DNA from: Gonapodya prolifera JEL478 | Lineage: Eukaryota > Monoblepharomycota > Monoblepharidomycetes > Monoblepharidales > Gonapodyaceae | Direction of reading: 5' to 3' | NCBI GenBank assembly: GCA_001574975.1 | Contig: KQ965732.1 | Location: 310,001 to 374,000 of the forward strand | DNA length: 64,000 nucleotides | Shown here: piece by piece, positions 1 to 11,324 of the stretch | How positions within the stretch are numbered: position 1 is the first letter of the stretch | How the letters are laid out: every line of letters starts with the position of its first letter | Notes under the pieces: generated by a model | Seen by the model: only the letters and a program-made list of their open reading frames with translations | Databases searched by the model: none | What the model was told of the DNA's origin: nothing | Made by a program: the position numbers and the translations under genes

Positions 1-953
1 GATTCCGTAGTGTTGTTTTTGACTGCTGGGTTTTCTATGACTCCAGAGGAGGCCGTTACCAAGGGAGTTACCCAGATGATGACCAACTCTGGCCAGTCCT
101 GCAACGCCCCGTCTCGTATGCTGTAAGTCATCCGCTTATCTCGAACGCCCCTACCTAGCGATTATTAACCGGGTATCTATACCCAATTCACCAGTATTCA
201 CCGCCCTCAGTACGAACAAGCCGTCGAAATCGCTAAGAAGGTCGCGTCCCAAGTCAAGGTCGCCACCGACACCAAGGCCGCGGCGCCCGGCGAGATCGGG
301 CCCGTGTCCAACGTGACTCAGTTCAAGAAGATCCAGGGACTTCTCCAGAAGGGTCTCGACGAGGGCGCCAAGGCCGTCGTCGGCGGTCCCGGTCTACCCG
401 ACGGTGTTGAGCGCGGGTACTACATCAAGCCCACCATCTTCGCCAACGTTAACAACAACATGACGATTGCGAGGGAGGAAATCTTCGGACCTGTTCTGTG
501 TCTCAGTACGTCTTTCTGAAGTTACTTGGTCTCTTCATTCTCTCAAATAAATTTTTTTAGTCCCGTACGAGAACGTTGATGACGCTATCAAGATCGGTAA
601 CGACACCATCTACGGTCTCAGTGGATACGTGTACGGCAAGGTAAATTCTCCTCGCTCCTCCCGGCACTTTCACGCCCGCTCACGCTCTCCCAATCTGTAG
701 GATGTCAAGGAGGCCGCTGAGGTTGCCAAGAGGATCCGGGCCGGTAACGTCCACCTCAACGGAGCTGGAGGCGACGTTAACGCCTGCTTCGGAGGGTACC
801 GCATGTCAGGTAAGCGTCGAAACTATTTTCTGTGTCTGGCAAGAGATATCAACCATCTCCGCTCTGCTTTTAGGCAACGGAAGGGAGTGGGGTCCATTCG
901 GATTGGAAGAGTTCCTCGAAATTAAGGCCGTTCTTACAAACGGTGGTCTGTAA
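1..953 (+). CDS. Aldehyde dehydrogenase, C-terminal part (5' end outside window)
   Basis: Oxidises an aldehyde to the acid with NAD(P)+. The visible part starts just before the catalytic motif GQSCNAPSRM, whose Cys is the nucleophile. It continues through the family glutamate motif EEIFGPVL and the C-terminal motif FGGYRMSGNGREWG. Exons are about 47-122, 195-505, 561-640, 701-809 and 874-953, all joined by GT-AG introns, ending in TAA. Bases 1-46 are probably the end of an upstream intron (CCAG at 43-46), because the frame before it does not fit the family and the frame after it does. The GQSCNAP form of the active site is typical of broad-specificity aldehyde dehydrogenases, so the substrate cannot be named. 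The family is certain. Confidence 0.93.
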
Positions 954-967
954 CTTGTCTAATCATA

Positions 968-973
968 AATAAA
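968..973 (+). terminator. Poly(A) signal of the aldehyde dehydrogenase gene
   Basis: AATAAA lies 14 bases after the TAA stop, followed by a T-rich stretch. It fits a polyadenylation signal in position and sequence. Confidence 0.5.
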
Positions 974-1351
974 AAGCATTTTTCTTTCTCTGCCTTCGGT
1001 GTTTCTGTTAGACCCAAATTTTACCGAGGAAACTTTCCAAAAGTCGAACTTTTGTTCCAAAACCGGCGCCACACAAAATCCAGCCATACGCAATTAGCAG
1101 CGAAGAACAGAGTACCCTCCCAATCGGCGCTGGTGAGGATGGCGATCACTTATCGATGGCGTCATCGGTGTCATCCTGTCCCATCTTCTACAATCCCCCT
1201 TCAAAGGAGGGGACAAGGATCACGCGATTGCCGATGAGAAAGTCGATGGGCCTCCACCTGGTACGGAGGTCTCTTGTTGCTCAGACTTGTGACCATTCTC
1301 ACGTTTTTGAGACCGGCAGAAAAGTGACAGTTCCACAAGTCACAGACCCTC
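974..1351. other. Intergenic, no gene seen
   Basis: Holds short open frames without codon bias or family match. It may include upstream exons of the broken coiled-coil copy that follows: an acceptor-like CTCAG lies near 1286. Nothing else was recognised. Confidence 0.4.
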
Positions 1352-2640
1352 TTGGATGGTACTCAATCGCCTAGTTCTGACTTTCTACCGTCCTCTGCCT
1401 CTGCGGCTGAGTGGAGCGCACAAAAACGCACTCGACCAGAATCAACGGCTTGCGAGCTCGAGCTCGCGAGGCTGCAATCCGAAAGTCACACCCTTGAAGA
1501 TTTACAGTCGAAGCTATGTTCTGTCATTTTAGAGCGAGAAGAGCTTCACGCGAAGTTGGCTGTACTTCCATATTTTGAATCTGCACTACGAAGTCTTCGC
1601 GCGGAGAAGGCGGCTCTCACCGCTTCATTAGCAAATGCTCGGGCTCATTAGCAAACAGCGGAAAAGCGAGCCAAAGAGGCTGCAGCAGATTCTCGCATGG
1701 ATCAGGACGCACGCACTACAAACGTCAGGTTGAGAGTACACATCAGCGATCCTTCAAATGAGAACAACATGCTACGAGTCCAGGTGGATCGTCAGAGTAG
1801 ACTCCTTCAGGAAAGCGATACTTTGAGGTCGGCGCAGGAAGCTTACTCGAAGCGCCTCGAGGCAGAGCTGGATCAGCTTCTAGAGGAGAGGACCACAAAT
1901 GCGCAGTCACTGGTGGAAGAGCGCCGATTCTAGCGTGAGAGTCAAACAACGAGCAGTAACATGGCGATGGAAGCTATAAAAGCTAAAGACGAAGAGATTC
2001 GATTGCTTAATACGGAGTTAACAGCCCTTGGCGACGAGAACCGCAAGCTCAGAAAGCTTGAGACAATAGTCCGGCAACAAATAGATGAAATTCTCTCTCT
2101 CAAACACGAGTAAGACCGATTACATGACCAGATGAAAATGTTGAAGTACGGCGAGACACGCCATCCCCCACAATTCAAAGTTTTGACCTCGGCAGAACAA
2201 TATTCAGAGGGGCGCAAAGGCACAAAGCCACCTAGACGAATGTACCCCGACGATGGATCAGAGGACCCCGGCCATACTCGGTCTCGAATTGGGGGGGCTG
2301 GAGAGGATCAGCAAGGCCTTGAGTACGGTGGACCTGAGTCACACTACTACAAACGTCCTCTTTATGATGAGCAAGAGGAACCGTACACGTCAGCTTCACA
2401 ATATGTCTTTGGAGATGGGCACGGGCGTGAAAAATCACCACACTCAGCACCACAATACTCGGATGCTTTACGACCAACCTGGTCCCAAACAAACTTATAG
2501 CGAGGAGGAAGATTTTGGTCCATCTTCTACTCGCCAAAACAAGCCAGAAAGCTATGATACTTCAAGAAATGCTGAAGGCACGAGGCGTGACTCGTCGGCG
2601 AGTCTTCCGGCCCCAGAGGTTCGTTGCTCCTCCTTTTAAC
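1352..2640 (+). pseudogene. Broken coiled-coil paralogue (related to the genes at 2940-5854 and 6556-8407)
   Basis: One frame encodes heptad-rich, Glu/Lys/Leu-rich protein from 1352 to about 2470, but it is cut by TAG at 1649, TAG at 1931 and TAA at 2111. The reading then moves to another frame near 2470-2500, continuing to about 2630. Coiled-coil sequence runs straight through both TAG codons, so introns do not explain them. The TAA at 2111 overlaps a possible donor (GAGTAAGA) where the two paralogues also have an intron. The order coiled coil, then a Gly/Ser/Pro/Tyr-rich tail, matches the neighbouring paralogues. No convincing first exon or C-terminal domain was found. Another open piece at 2683-2830 may be a remnant 3' exon. 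A functional gene with unusual decoding is less likely, because neighbouring genes end in TAG normally. Confidence 0.6.
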
Positions 2641-2939
2641 TTTTTCTCATAGTTTTGAAATTTGAAATTCTCTCAAATACAGAAGATCGGGACTTTACGT
2701 CAACGCCACGCATCATGGCAATACGATTCACTTCTAACGAGTATTGCACCGAATGACTTCGATCCGCGGGAACGCATACGCGAGCAAAGGGAATTTGAGG
2801 ACCAACAACGTTGGTTATCTTCATCTTTCAATGTAGTTTTTCTTCTCTCCATTTTTTTTTCAAAAAGAATCTGCGTTGAATTCCCTTCGTTTGTCACCGT
2901 TGATCACAGCTTCGATTGATTGGCGAACCTTTGAGAAAA

Positions 2940-5854
2940 TTAAACCTGATTAACAAACCACAACGGGGTCGATCGCGAAGATGAAATTACCGTATCCACG
3001 ATCCAAGGTTGAAAATCCATTTGTTCATTCAGAGCATTAAGGCGGTTCTCCAATCTCTTGGGTGGTTCATCCTTGTAAATTGTGAACTTCACTCTGCCTT
3101 TGATGAGTCGTATCTCAGCGATAAACCACACTGCGAACTTGGGAGGCTCCGGTCTGGCTTCGTCTTGCTCACGTTCTACAATGGTGTCCGCCACTGATCT
3201 GAATAAGGATGGATGAAGTCAGCCACACGATCATAAAACACGGTTTAATGTACCCACTCATCGTCGCAAATGGTTGAAGCCCGTCGATCCCGGGGCTCTT
3301 TGGGGTCTGAATCAGTGTAGTTCGGAGTGTTTGAAGCACGAACTGCTCTGTCATCACATCCTTGGGCCGATGTCAATCCGGGTTGCTGAGTTGCGAGGAG
3401 AGGTCGCCTCGAGAAGGAACTGCCTTTTGCCTCCGGCTGCTGGTATGATGTTCCTTCGAATGATTGAGAAGAAGATACTGGTGAGCTGAGTCCCGGTGGG
3501 GGTCCAGTGCGAGATCTTTCAGAGATCTTGCCCTGATATCCAGTCATATTTTGATAAGGATGATCATCTTTCTGAGGTAGAGTCTGAGGAGATGTCGGAG
3601 GAATATACCGATCAATTGATACATTCCCCGAAGTTTGGGCGGTGACTTGCCCCCCAAGCGAGAAAGAGTTTGACGAAAAGTTGTATCTCTCCTTCAGACG
3701 CGTTAGTTCAGCTTCAAGATCATTCCTGGATACTTTTAGCCGTTCGATAATTGCTAAATGAAGCAGAGTTTAAACAAATTCGTGCAGGGAGAACTGCGCA
3801 ACATACCGTCTTGAGCATAAATTCGATCCCTTTCCGTCTCTACAATAGATTCAAGGGATTTCACGTCCTGATTGGGAAAACAAATTGAAAACATTCAACA
3901 CTTCCGTTTCAAGTGTGCTCACACCTACCTCCATTAAACTACGAATGCGAGTTTCAAACTCCCGCTTTTGGCTTCTCCAAAAGCTCAGATCTTCTCCGAG
4001 CCTCGCATTGTCTGTTTTAAGCTCCTTCAATTGGCGCAAACTGAACTTCTCCGTTGCAGCAACTTCCTCTAGTCGACGAATCTCGTCAGATCGACTACCG
4101 AGAATGGTACGCAGCTGTTCGTTCTCAGCGGACCCAGATTGTATTCTCGAGTTGAGGCGATCAACCACCGCTTGTAGTTGGCTACACTCATATCGTGAAG
4201 CTGCCGTGTCCGAGAGCTGTGCTGTGAGATCTTGGACTTCCTTTACGAGTTCGTCGCGTGAGTTCTGAAGTGCTTTAAGCTCCAAATCATCTTGTTGAGC
4301 TTGGTCTTTCAAACGCACAATCTCTTCGTCGGCGGCTCTCTGCTTCTCTAAATACGAGCAACTTATGTCGATTGCACTTCGAAGCTCAACTCGAAGCTGT
4401 TCTACTTCTTGTTTGTGAAAACCCATGTATTGAAGCTCCGCAGCTTTCTCGTCACGCTCTCGCTTCATCAAGTCAAAATCAGATTGTCTTGCCTGAAACT
4501 TTGCTTGCATTTGGTCGAGCTGATTGCTTTGATCCTTGATGAGATCTTTTGCCTTCTGGAACTCTACTGATCGTGTGTTTGCCTCCCTGCGCAAGTTATC
4601 GAGCTCCATGCGAGTTTCGCTGTTCTCTTTTTGTGCTAGATTCAGCTTCTTCTCCATTTCCTGCTTGGTAACAGTGTCACGCCGGATTTGGTTCAAGAGT
4701 GTCTGAATTTGTGCCTCTTTGCGCTGTAACTTGGTTTGCGCGTCATTTTTCTCCGCCAAGGAAAAATCCTACAATTTGAGTAACGCGAAGATGAGTTCCA
4801 AGGTTTGAATGCGACCGCATCCACAGACAAACCTCGGTATCTGTGGGATTGGAAGCTGGGGGTGAAGCTGGCATCACTTGCGCAGAGTCAGCGCTAGGTA
4901 TCTTAGGGACACCCAGAGTTGTGCCCGTCGAATTATGTTGCGTTTGCGCCATCTCTTTCTTCTCGATGGGACTTGGTTTGGAGATGTCGAGCTCTTTTGT
5001 GGGCAAGTAATGCAGCCCCAGATAACAATCAAAAAGTGTCGAGAACTCACCATTTCGAAGTGCATCACCATCGGAGCTGCTTTGCACCCCCTTCTTGGGT
5101 TCTTTCGACTCCGCAATTGGAACTTTCCCCGCTCTGGAAGGCGGCGAACGTCCGACGGTCTGTCTTGCATGTTGCTGCATTTCCGTGGTAGATCCTGTGA
5201 AAGCACCGCAACAGAAGGATCAGTCCACGAGGTTACTCCCGACGAGTTTTTCAACCTACTTGACTTTTGTGGTCCCTCAACGATAGAGTGGGCTTCTGTC
5301 TCTTCATTCACTCCTCCTTCCCCAACAAAAGCTTGAAGCGCATCCATTACATCAGGTAGCCCCACTAGTGTCTTCCGCTCGCCTGCTGAAAGAACCGGTT
5401 GGGCAGGTTTCTCCACCGGCCAACTTTGGCTCTCATTCATGTCATCAAGAACAATATTCGTCCCGAAAGCGTACGAGGAACTTTCGCTCCCATTCCCGTC
5501 TGACTGCTTGACCTCCGCTTCGTGTTGTTGTCGGTCATTCCTTTTGCGAACGTCTAAAGAAGGAGCGGCTTTCCCATCAGTAGGCTTCGACCGAGATAAA
5601 TGATGATATGCTAAATTTCGCAAGCGAAACGTTTTGGTCAATCTGATTTCTCCCAACGATGGAAGCTCGTTTGCTCACCATTGTCAGCCGCCGAGCCTGG
5701 CGCGGACCCCGCTGATGAAAAATGTTTGCTATCAGTTTCGCGATGGCCTAAAGAGGGAGAACATCGTTTGCTAAAACGGACTGGTTCCAATGATCATGTC
5801 ATACCAGTGCCAGTTCCTTCACTTCCATTACGCAATGAAGAGACGAAGAGACAT
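2940..5854 (-). CDS. Long coiled-coil protein with conserved C-terminal domain (paralogue A)
   Basis: Function unknown. Nine exons on the minus strand: 5854-5832, 5770-5679, 5610-5260, 5194-5051, 4993-4833, 4768-3929, 3867-3807, 3753-3258 and 3198-2940. They sum to 2427 bases, so 808 residues. The first 260 or so residues are disordered and rich in Ser, Pro, Gln and Glu. About 280 residues of continuous coiled coil follow, with YMGFHKQEVEQLR in its middle, ending IRSLME at an exon border. Next come a second short coil, a disordered Ser/Pro/Gln stretch, and a compact end with FAVWFIAEIRLIKG. The gene at 6556-8407 shares the YM.FHK.EV..LR motif, the same exon border after IRSL(M/F)E and the FIA..RL..G end, so the two are tandem paralogues. 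The first 23-base exon is the weakest part of the model. A cytoskeletal or scaffold role is possible but only inferred. Confidence 0.72.
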
Positions 5855-5908
5855 AGCGTCACGCGGTAAGACAGAAAGGTTTGATTGATTGGGAGCTGAC
5901 ATCGCAAA

Positions 5909-6145
5909 TCACAGCAACAGTCCAGCAACCCACACAACCCGGGTGTCCTTGGATGCCTTTATGGACTGTTTGTCCTTGTATCCGCCGGGAAGAGTTGGCT
6001 CTGCGGCCTCCGCAGTTTCAATAACTGCCCCCTTGAAGACGTTATGATCGTTTTGGATTGCGTCATTCATTGTCCCAGTTGTTTGGTGCACTCCTGCTTT
6101 CGTGATCGTATAAAGCGTAGACGAGTTGAGAGTAGTAATGGTCAT
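5909..6145 (-). CDS. Small hypothetical protein, 78 residues
   Basis: A single open frame from ATG to TGA lies between the two coiled-coil paralogues. It follows a pyrimidine-rich leader typical of fungal start sites. The product is hydrophilic, rich in Thr, Ala, Lys and Asp, with no signal peptide until a weakly hydrophobic last ten residues (VVWVAGLLL). An intron near its 3' end could change the C-terminus. I recognise no family. It may be a chance frame. Confidence 0.35.
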   Translation of the reverse strand: MTITTLNSSTLYTITKAGVHQTTGTMNDAIQNDHNVFKGAVIETAEAAEPTLPGGYKDKQSIKASKDTRVVWVAGLLL

Positions 6146-6555
6146 TTAGAGGGAAGGTGGCAAAAGTGAATGAAGTCCCTTTGTTTCGCGAAGAGAAAGC
6201 AGCAGGTGCTTGAACCACCACCCACCACCACTGTTCGCGATTCGCTCTTCGTTTCCGTGTTCGTGATTTATTAGAGAGTGGGACTGCGTGCCCGTAACTG
6301 GTCGTTCAACGCTGCCCATTGGGAGCTGAGTGAGAAAGGAATGGGTGGGAACTTCTGACCACAAGAGTTAGTTCGTCATCCTTTCTATTACATTGATTTA
6401 TCTGAAATTAGGACCCGACTTTATTGTAAGATCTCTTCCCTTCTTTTTCCTCTTCTCTTTGTCCCCCAATTAGAAAGCGCGTCTGGGATCACCATTTTTT
6501 ACGGAAGCAACTGCATCCTTAATCTATTCGTTGCGGTCACAAACATCAGGAACAG
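6146..6555. other. Intergenic, no gene seen
   Basis: Contains the probable leader of the small minus-strand frame and the 3' flank of paralogue B. The open frames here are short and show no family signal. Confidence 0.4.
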
Positions 6556-8407
6556 TTACGTGACATCAAAGCATAGAATCTTCACCTTCTCCACTTCCCA
6601 GTCCTCCAACTGGCGCCCCACACGTATGTCAGCTGGAAGTTTCTTGTATCGAAGCTCGTTGAGACGACCTTCGAAAACCTGTATGGACACGTTATGAAAA
6701 ACAGGGATCTTAACAGAGACACCCTCCATGAGGCGTAAGCTCGCTATGAAATGCACGCTGCTGTGTTGTGCTTGCGACTGCGGTGTTGCGAATGAGTTCT
6801 CGGATCTTGGGCTCTGTCGGCTCGATGTTGTGTCTTCTTCTCTCCTATCCATGATGTGAGATAAGCATATAGACCAAGTAAAGAAAGGTACTAACTTTGC
6901 CCAATCATCACTGATCTCGTTTTTGGAAGCATCGAATACACGTGGCGACCCAGCAAGCGATGCGAGCGGTGGCTGGCGAAGAAAGGCGTGAACTCCCTGG
7001 ACCCCCGACCCAATCCGACCTTGGTCAAATCGTGGAGAGGGCGCTGATAGCAAATAAAAGTTGTGATTTTACGGCGACGATACAGATGCTCTGGGAACTC
7101 ACTCGTTGTGGAGGTTCCCACACTCGCACCGAACTGTGGTGACGACACGTCACTGCCTCCGTCAAGCTGCATCTCCAAATCAGACCTATTCCAAGGCGAG
7201 ATGGTACTCGGGGGCGACCGTCGAAGCGGGTCATGCGCACTGAGCGTGAGATGACTAGAACCAACATCTTGGAAACGAGCCTGCTCTTCTCTAAGCTTTG
7301 CGATGGTCCGGTTGAGATGATCACGCTCGGCACAAAGCGCTTCAATGCGGTCTAAGAAGATGTAACGAGTTGTGTCGTTTTCGCGACATAATGATGCAGA
7401 ACAACCGTAACACGCACGATTCTGTGCATCAACCGTCTTTGCCGCCGACATGGCCGATGTCTGAGCAATTTCAACGTCCTAACTTTACACATTGTAAACG
7501 GCACAGACTCGGGAGAACAATGACAACACTCACCTCGAAAAGCGATCGGATCTTTCGTTCGTGCTCGCTCTTATCCGACTCCGTCCTGGCAGCAAGGACG
7601 GCACGCTGCGCCTCCGCATTTTCGTACGCCTGCTTAAGCTGCATCACGATGGTACCCTGCTGCGCCAATTGAAGTTCGAGGTTCACGATGCGCTGTTTCT
7701 GGGCTTCGACCAGTTGCAAGAGCCGACCACATTCTCCATGAGAGCTTTCCAGGGCCTGCTTTGCTTCCTCCATTTCCCGTTTAACCTCCGCTTGCTCTCC
7801 TTTGAGCTCCTGAGCTCGCGCGTCCCGATCGGTGATGCAATCGTTCAGTTCGTCCAACCTCTCTTTCACACCCAAAAGCTCCTCTTCCAATTCTTTCTTT
7901 TCCTTAACGACAGACTCTAGTTCTCCCACTCGGCTCTTAAGCTGGGAGATTTCCTGCTCCATCTCGTCGACTTCCGTCACTCGGGCAGAAAGTTCCAGCA
8001 CACGGCGATCAGAGGCAACTTTGCGACCACGAAGGTTCCATTTTTCCTCCTCCAACTTAGCGAGCTCTTGCCTAAGTGTGGCAACTTCAGTTTTGTGGAA
8101 ACTGTGATGCAAAGAATGTGGTCAGAGGGCTCCTCTTGTTGTTCCGAAGAATCAAAAATCACCTCATGTACGACAATGCTGCCGCGTTCTCATCCCGCTG
8201 TCTCTGAACAATCACCAAATCAGTTTGCATTGTGGCCATTGTGGCCAGTCTCCCCTCCATGTTTTTGAACTGCTCCCTCGTTCCCGACTAAAATTAGATC
8301 ACAGTAGCGTCATGCAAAATTCAGGTAACGGAAACGGCGTGACGTACCAGCTCGGCCTTCGCCTTGAAGATAATAAAGTGGAGGTTAAAGCAACTTGTGC
8401 AACTCAT
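6556..8407 (-). CDS. Coiled-coil protein with conserved C-terminal domain (paralogue B)
   Basis: Function unknown. Six exons on the minus strand: 8407-8348, 8287-8163, 8101-7534, 7478-7103, 7043-6896 and 6844-6556. They sum to 1566 bases, so 521 residues, and every junction is GT-AG. The coiled coil covers roughly residues 30-250 and contains YMSFHKTEVATLRQEL, matching paralogue A. It ends KIRSLFE at an exon border, as in A. A second short helix follows (RIEALCAERDHLNRTI), then a Ser/Pro-rich linker. The C-terminal 70 residues begin HFIASLRLMEG and are less repetitive, so this is probably a folded domain shared with A. B lacks the long disordered N-terminus of A. The chosen ATG lies in a frame that splices cleanly into the coil. 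An internal start in exon 2 is possible. Confidence 0.75.
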
Positions 8408-8665
8408 AGTTCCGGTGGGACAAAAAGTCTTTTCGCTCTGTTTTGGGACCCAAACATGAAGTAACTTCCCCGAACAAACTCAGAGCTCTCATCTCGCCAA
8501 CAAAACCATCACTGTCACTCGATAACCGGATATGGACAGGTGCTATTTTTGAACATACTTTCACTCCATTTTATACTCCGATTTTCAATTTTTTACAACA
8601 AAAAGAAAAGAAAGCAAAGAGACATCCCGGAACTGCTCGACACCGCTATTTACCACCACTCCCGA

Positions 8666-10804
8666 TCAAAACCACCCCCTACCACCCCACCACCCGAAAG
8701 GCCCTGCCCCGGGTCCCCCCCAAGGCGGTGGCGCCATCCCCTCAGGGCCGGCTGGTCCAGGCGCTCCTGGAGGGGGAGGAGGGGGAGGCGGGTGGTGCGG
8801 CCCCCATGGTCCATGTGGGTGTGGGTGCCTGTACGGGTGGGACGCTCCGGGCCCGTGATACCTTCCGCGCCTTTGTGGTCCGCTCCACCAAAACTCTGGT
8901 CCGAATCCGGGTCCCGGGGGCGGAGGTCCCATGGGATCTGCCTCGTCGGATGAAGGAGACGAATTGCCGGTGTCGCGATCGTGGTGGTGGCGGCCCCACC
9001 TCTGGCGGCCCTTGAGCATCTCCTCAATGACTCTCTGGAGGTCGCCCTGGTACCTCCGGAGCAAGTGGCGGGCGACCTTTTCCTGCCTGGCGCGGCGGTC
9101 GGCGGGAGAAGACTCGAAGTCGAGTACGGCGGCGATCTGGGCGAGGTTGGGGGCAGTGGACGACGCTGGGGTACCCATGGCAGTGAAGGAGTGGTCCGGA
9201 TGAATCGCGGATGCGTTAACGTGGCAGGACGAACAGAGGTCATAGTTGGGGCAAGATTGGCACTGGGTGGAAGGGAAAATGTCAAGTTTAAATCAGTTAA
9301 CTCAGAAACGAAAAGGGACCAGAATGAACCAACCTTGAACCTTTCCACCACCCCGTTCTTGCTGCAACCGTCGCATGTCACCGTGCTCCACATTTCATCT
9401 GGCCTTTCGATTCCCACAAACTCGTGTGTCACGTCGTGCAGCTCCTCCTTCTTGGCATTGCAAGTGTCGCAGTGGTCGTAGTCTGTCCACAGAAAAAAAA
9501 GCAACGACACAACATTAACGTCAGGAACAGAAAATCAGCCCTTATCCCGACCGCGAGCTCACCTGGACAGTTCTGGCATCTCCACCTGGTTCCAATCCAG
9601 TCCCGCTTTCCGCATCCGTCGCATGCAACACCTCTCCACCTTTTCTCTTCCTCGGGGTCGGCCATCCTCCTCCACCACCGTCCCCCGTGCCTTCCATGTC
9701 CGTGGCGGTGTTCGTTACCTTCCTCCTGTCCCGCCCCACAACCTCTTCCCCTCGAGGTCCCAAGAAGTTCACCCAAGGGTCCTTCAACCGTAAGGCCCCA
9801 CGACCTTTGCGCCAGAGACGGACCCAAGTCACGAATGAGACGCGGGATGTACGTAGCTGGTGCCGATTCGATGATGGAGAGCACCGTGTCCACTTGAGGC
9901 TGCAGGTTTGCAAGGAAAGCTTGGTAGGCCTCTTCTTCGGCGGCAAGGCGAGCAGCCTCGGCTTGTGCCTCGGCGGCGAGTCGAGCAGCTTCTGCTTCCG
10001 CGGCGGCCTTCCGGGCTGCTTCTTCGGCTTGGATACGCGCAGCTTCGGCATCTGCTTCTGCTTGGCGGCGAGCGGCCTCGGCCTCGGCTTCGGCCTTCTT
10101 GACGGCCTCCGCGGCGGCGGCACGAGCGGCTTCGGCTTCGGCGGCGGAATCAGAGACAGTCTGAGGAATGATGGAGGAAAAAGAGAAATATTATGAGCAA
10201 AAAAGCTGCACGGGTGATAAACGCAATTCATGCCCAATTATCCATGCTTGCGTAACCGTTCAGCCCCCCTCCCGTTCATGTATCAACATACCATGCGCTC
10301 TACGCCCTGCCTGGCCCCCTCAACGACCAAAGTGAATGCGTCCGTGGCTTCCCTGCTCGTCTGAGATGCAGTGTCCCCTGGAGCAGAAGTGACGACCTCG
10401 ACCCGGAATGCGCGCGACCCAGAAGACGCCGTGGCACGTTGAGCATAGCTCGTTAGTTCTTGGAATTCGGAGTTGGTGTCGATGGTGACTTGGTGGTGGG
10501 TGAAATTGAATGAGATGAGACTAGGCAAGACACAAAGGGAAGCAATTGAGCTCACTCTTGTCACCGTCCTCGTCGACATAGGTGACCGAAACTTGGTGAT
10601 CCGACGGAATCGCGTGCGAGGTGCGGATCCGATCGACGAGCTGTGAGGGGTTCAGTGGGTCAGGTTAGCAAAGTGAACCATTCCCAGAAACGACCGACAA
10701 AGAAACCCCATAGCATGGCTACGTACCTCTTCCCATGTCGTCGGGTTGTTTACGAATCTTGTGACTCCGTTGTACGAGACTTTGAAACCGATTGAAGAAC
10801 TCAT
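8666..10804 (-). CDS. PB1 and double ZZ zinc-finger protein, NBR1/p62-like
   Basis: Probable adaptor of the selective-autophagy receptor type. Six exons: 10804-10727, 10640-10556, 10488-10292, 10160-9563, 9482-9334 and 9262-8666. They total 1704 bases, 567 residues. Residues 1-85 form a PB1 domain with the basic N-terminal strand and an acidic VTYVDEDGDK motif. Residues 125-210 are an Ala/Glu/Arg-rich helix. Two ZZ fingers follow, the first with CDGCGKRDWIG and CQNCPDYDHCDTC, the second with CDGCSKNG and CQSCPNYDLCSSC. Next comes a helical segment near APNLAQIAAVLDF, with a following three-helix look that could be UBA-like, then a Pro/Gly/Trp-rich tail. Animal p62 and NBR1 share the PB1-ZZ-UBA order. 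The FW domain of NBR1 is not seen, and two ZZ fingers are unusual. No clear Atg8-binding motif is evident. Cargo and role are inferred. Confidence 0.85.
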
Positions 10805-11324
10805 GGTTCTCGTGACCGATCGCTTTGTTCTGGATGGATGGTTTGTTGCGCTGGTGGTGACTCTTTCCTTCTGCAAAGCGAGTGCTTGAGAGTTGAGGAG
10901 ACGTTTTACGGTTGTTTCCTTGGATTATAAGAGGATAGCTCGCGCAAGCACTCACGCAAGCTCGGGGACCGGAAGAATTTTGTGGCCTTGCTTGTTGGGC
11001 CGCAGGAGCTTACGAATATTTATGTTTGCTTCGGATGCCTTCCAAGGTGTTCTTGTGATTGTTTCCATTCAGAGAGTCCAAAGAAAACGTCATATAAAAG
11101 TTCCTCGTCGTTGGTTCACCGAACTGGTGGAGGTTGGCATTTTCAAACCAACACCGACCTCCCGTCCGTGAGTTCACACAGATGAGCTCATATTTGACTG
11201 TCGAGTAGAGTAATATGCGACGAGGTCTCAAACATATCCGACGTTGATACACAGTCGCGGTTGCGCTATCAGGTCCCCTTGCGACCCAGTATTACACCAT
11301 CATGCCAACTACTTCCCATAACCA
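10805..11324. other. Intergenic, no gene seen
   Basis: Lies between the start of the PB1-ZZ gene and the end of the enoyl-CoA hydratase gene, both on the minus strand. It should hold the promoter of the first and the 3' UTR of the second. Open frames are short and unconvincing. Confidence 0.4.

Noticed and set aside
8650-9510. 286-codon minus-strand frame overlapping the PB1-ZZ gene
   Set aside because: It reads the same GC-rich DNA in another frame and lacks the zinc-finger pattern; shadow of the real exons.
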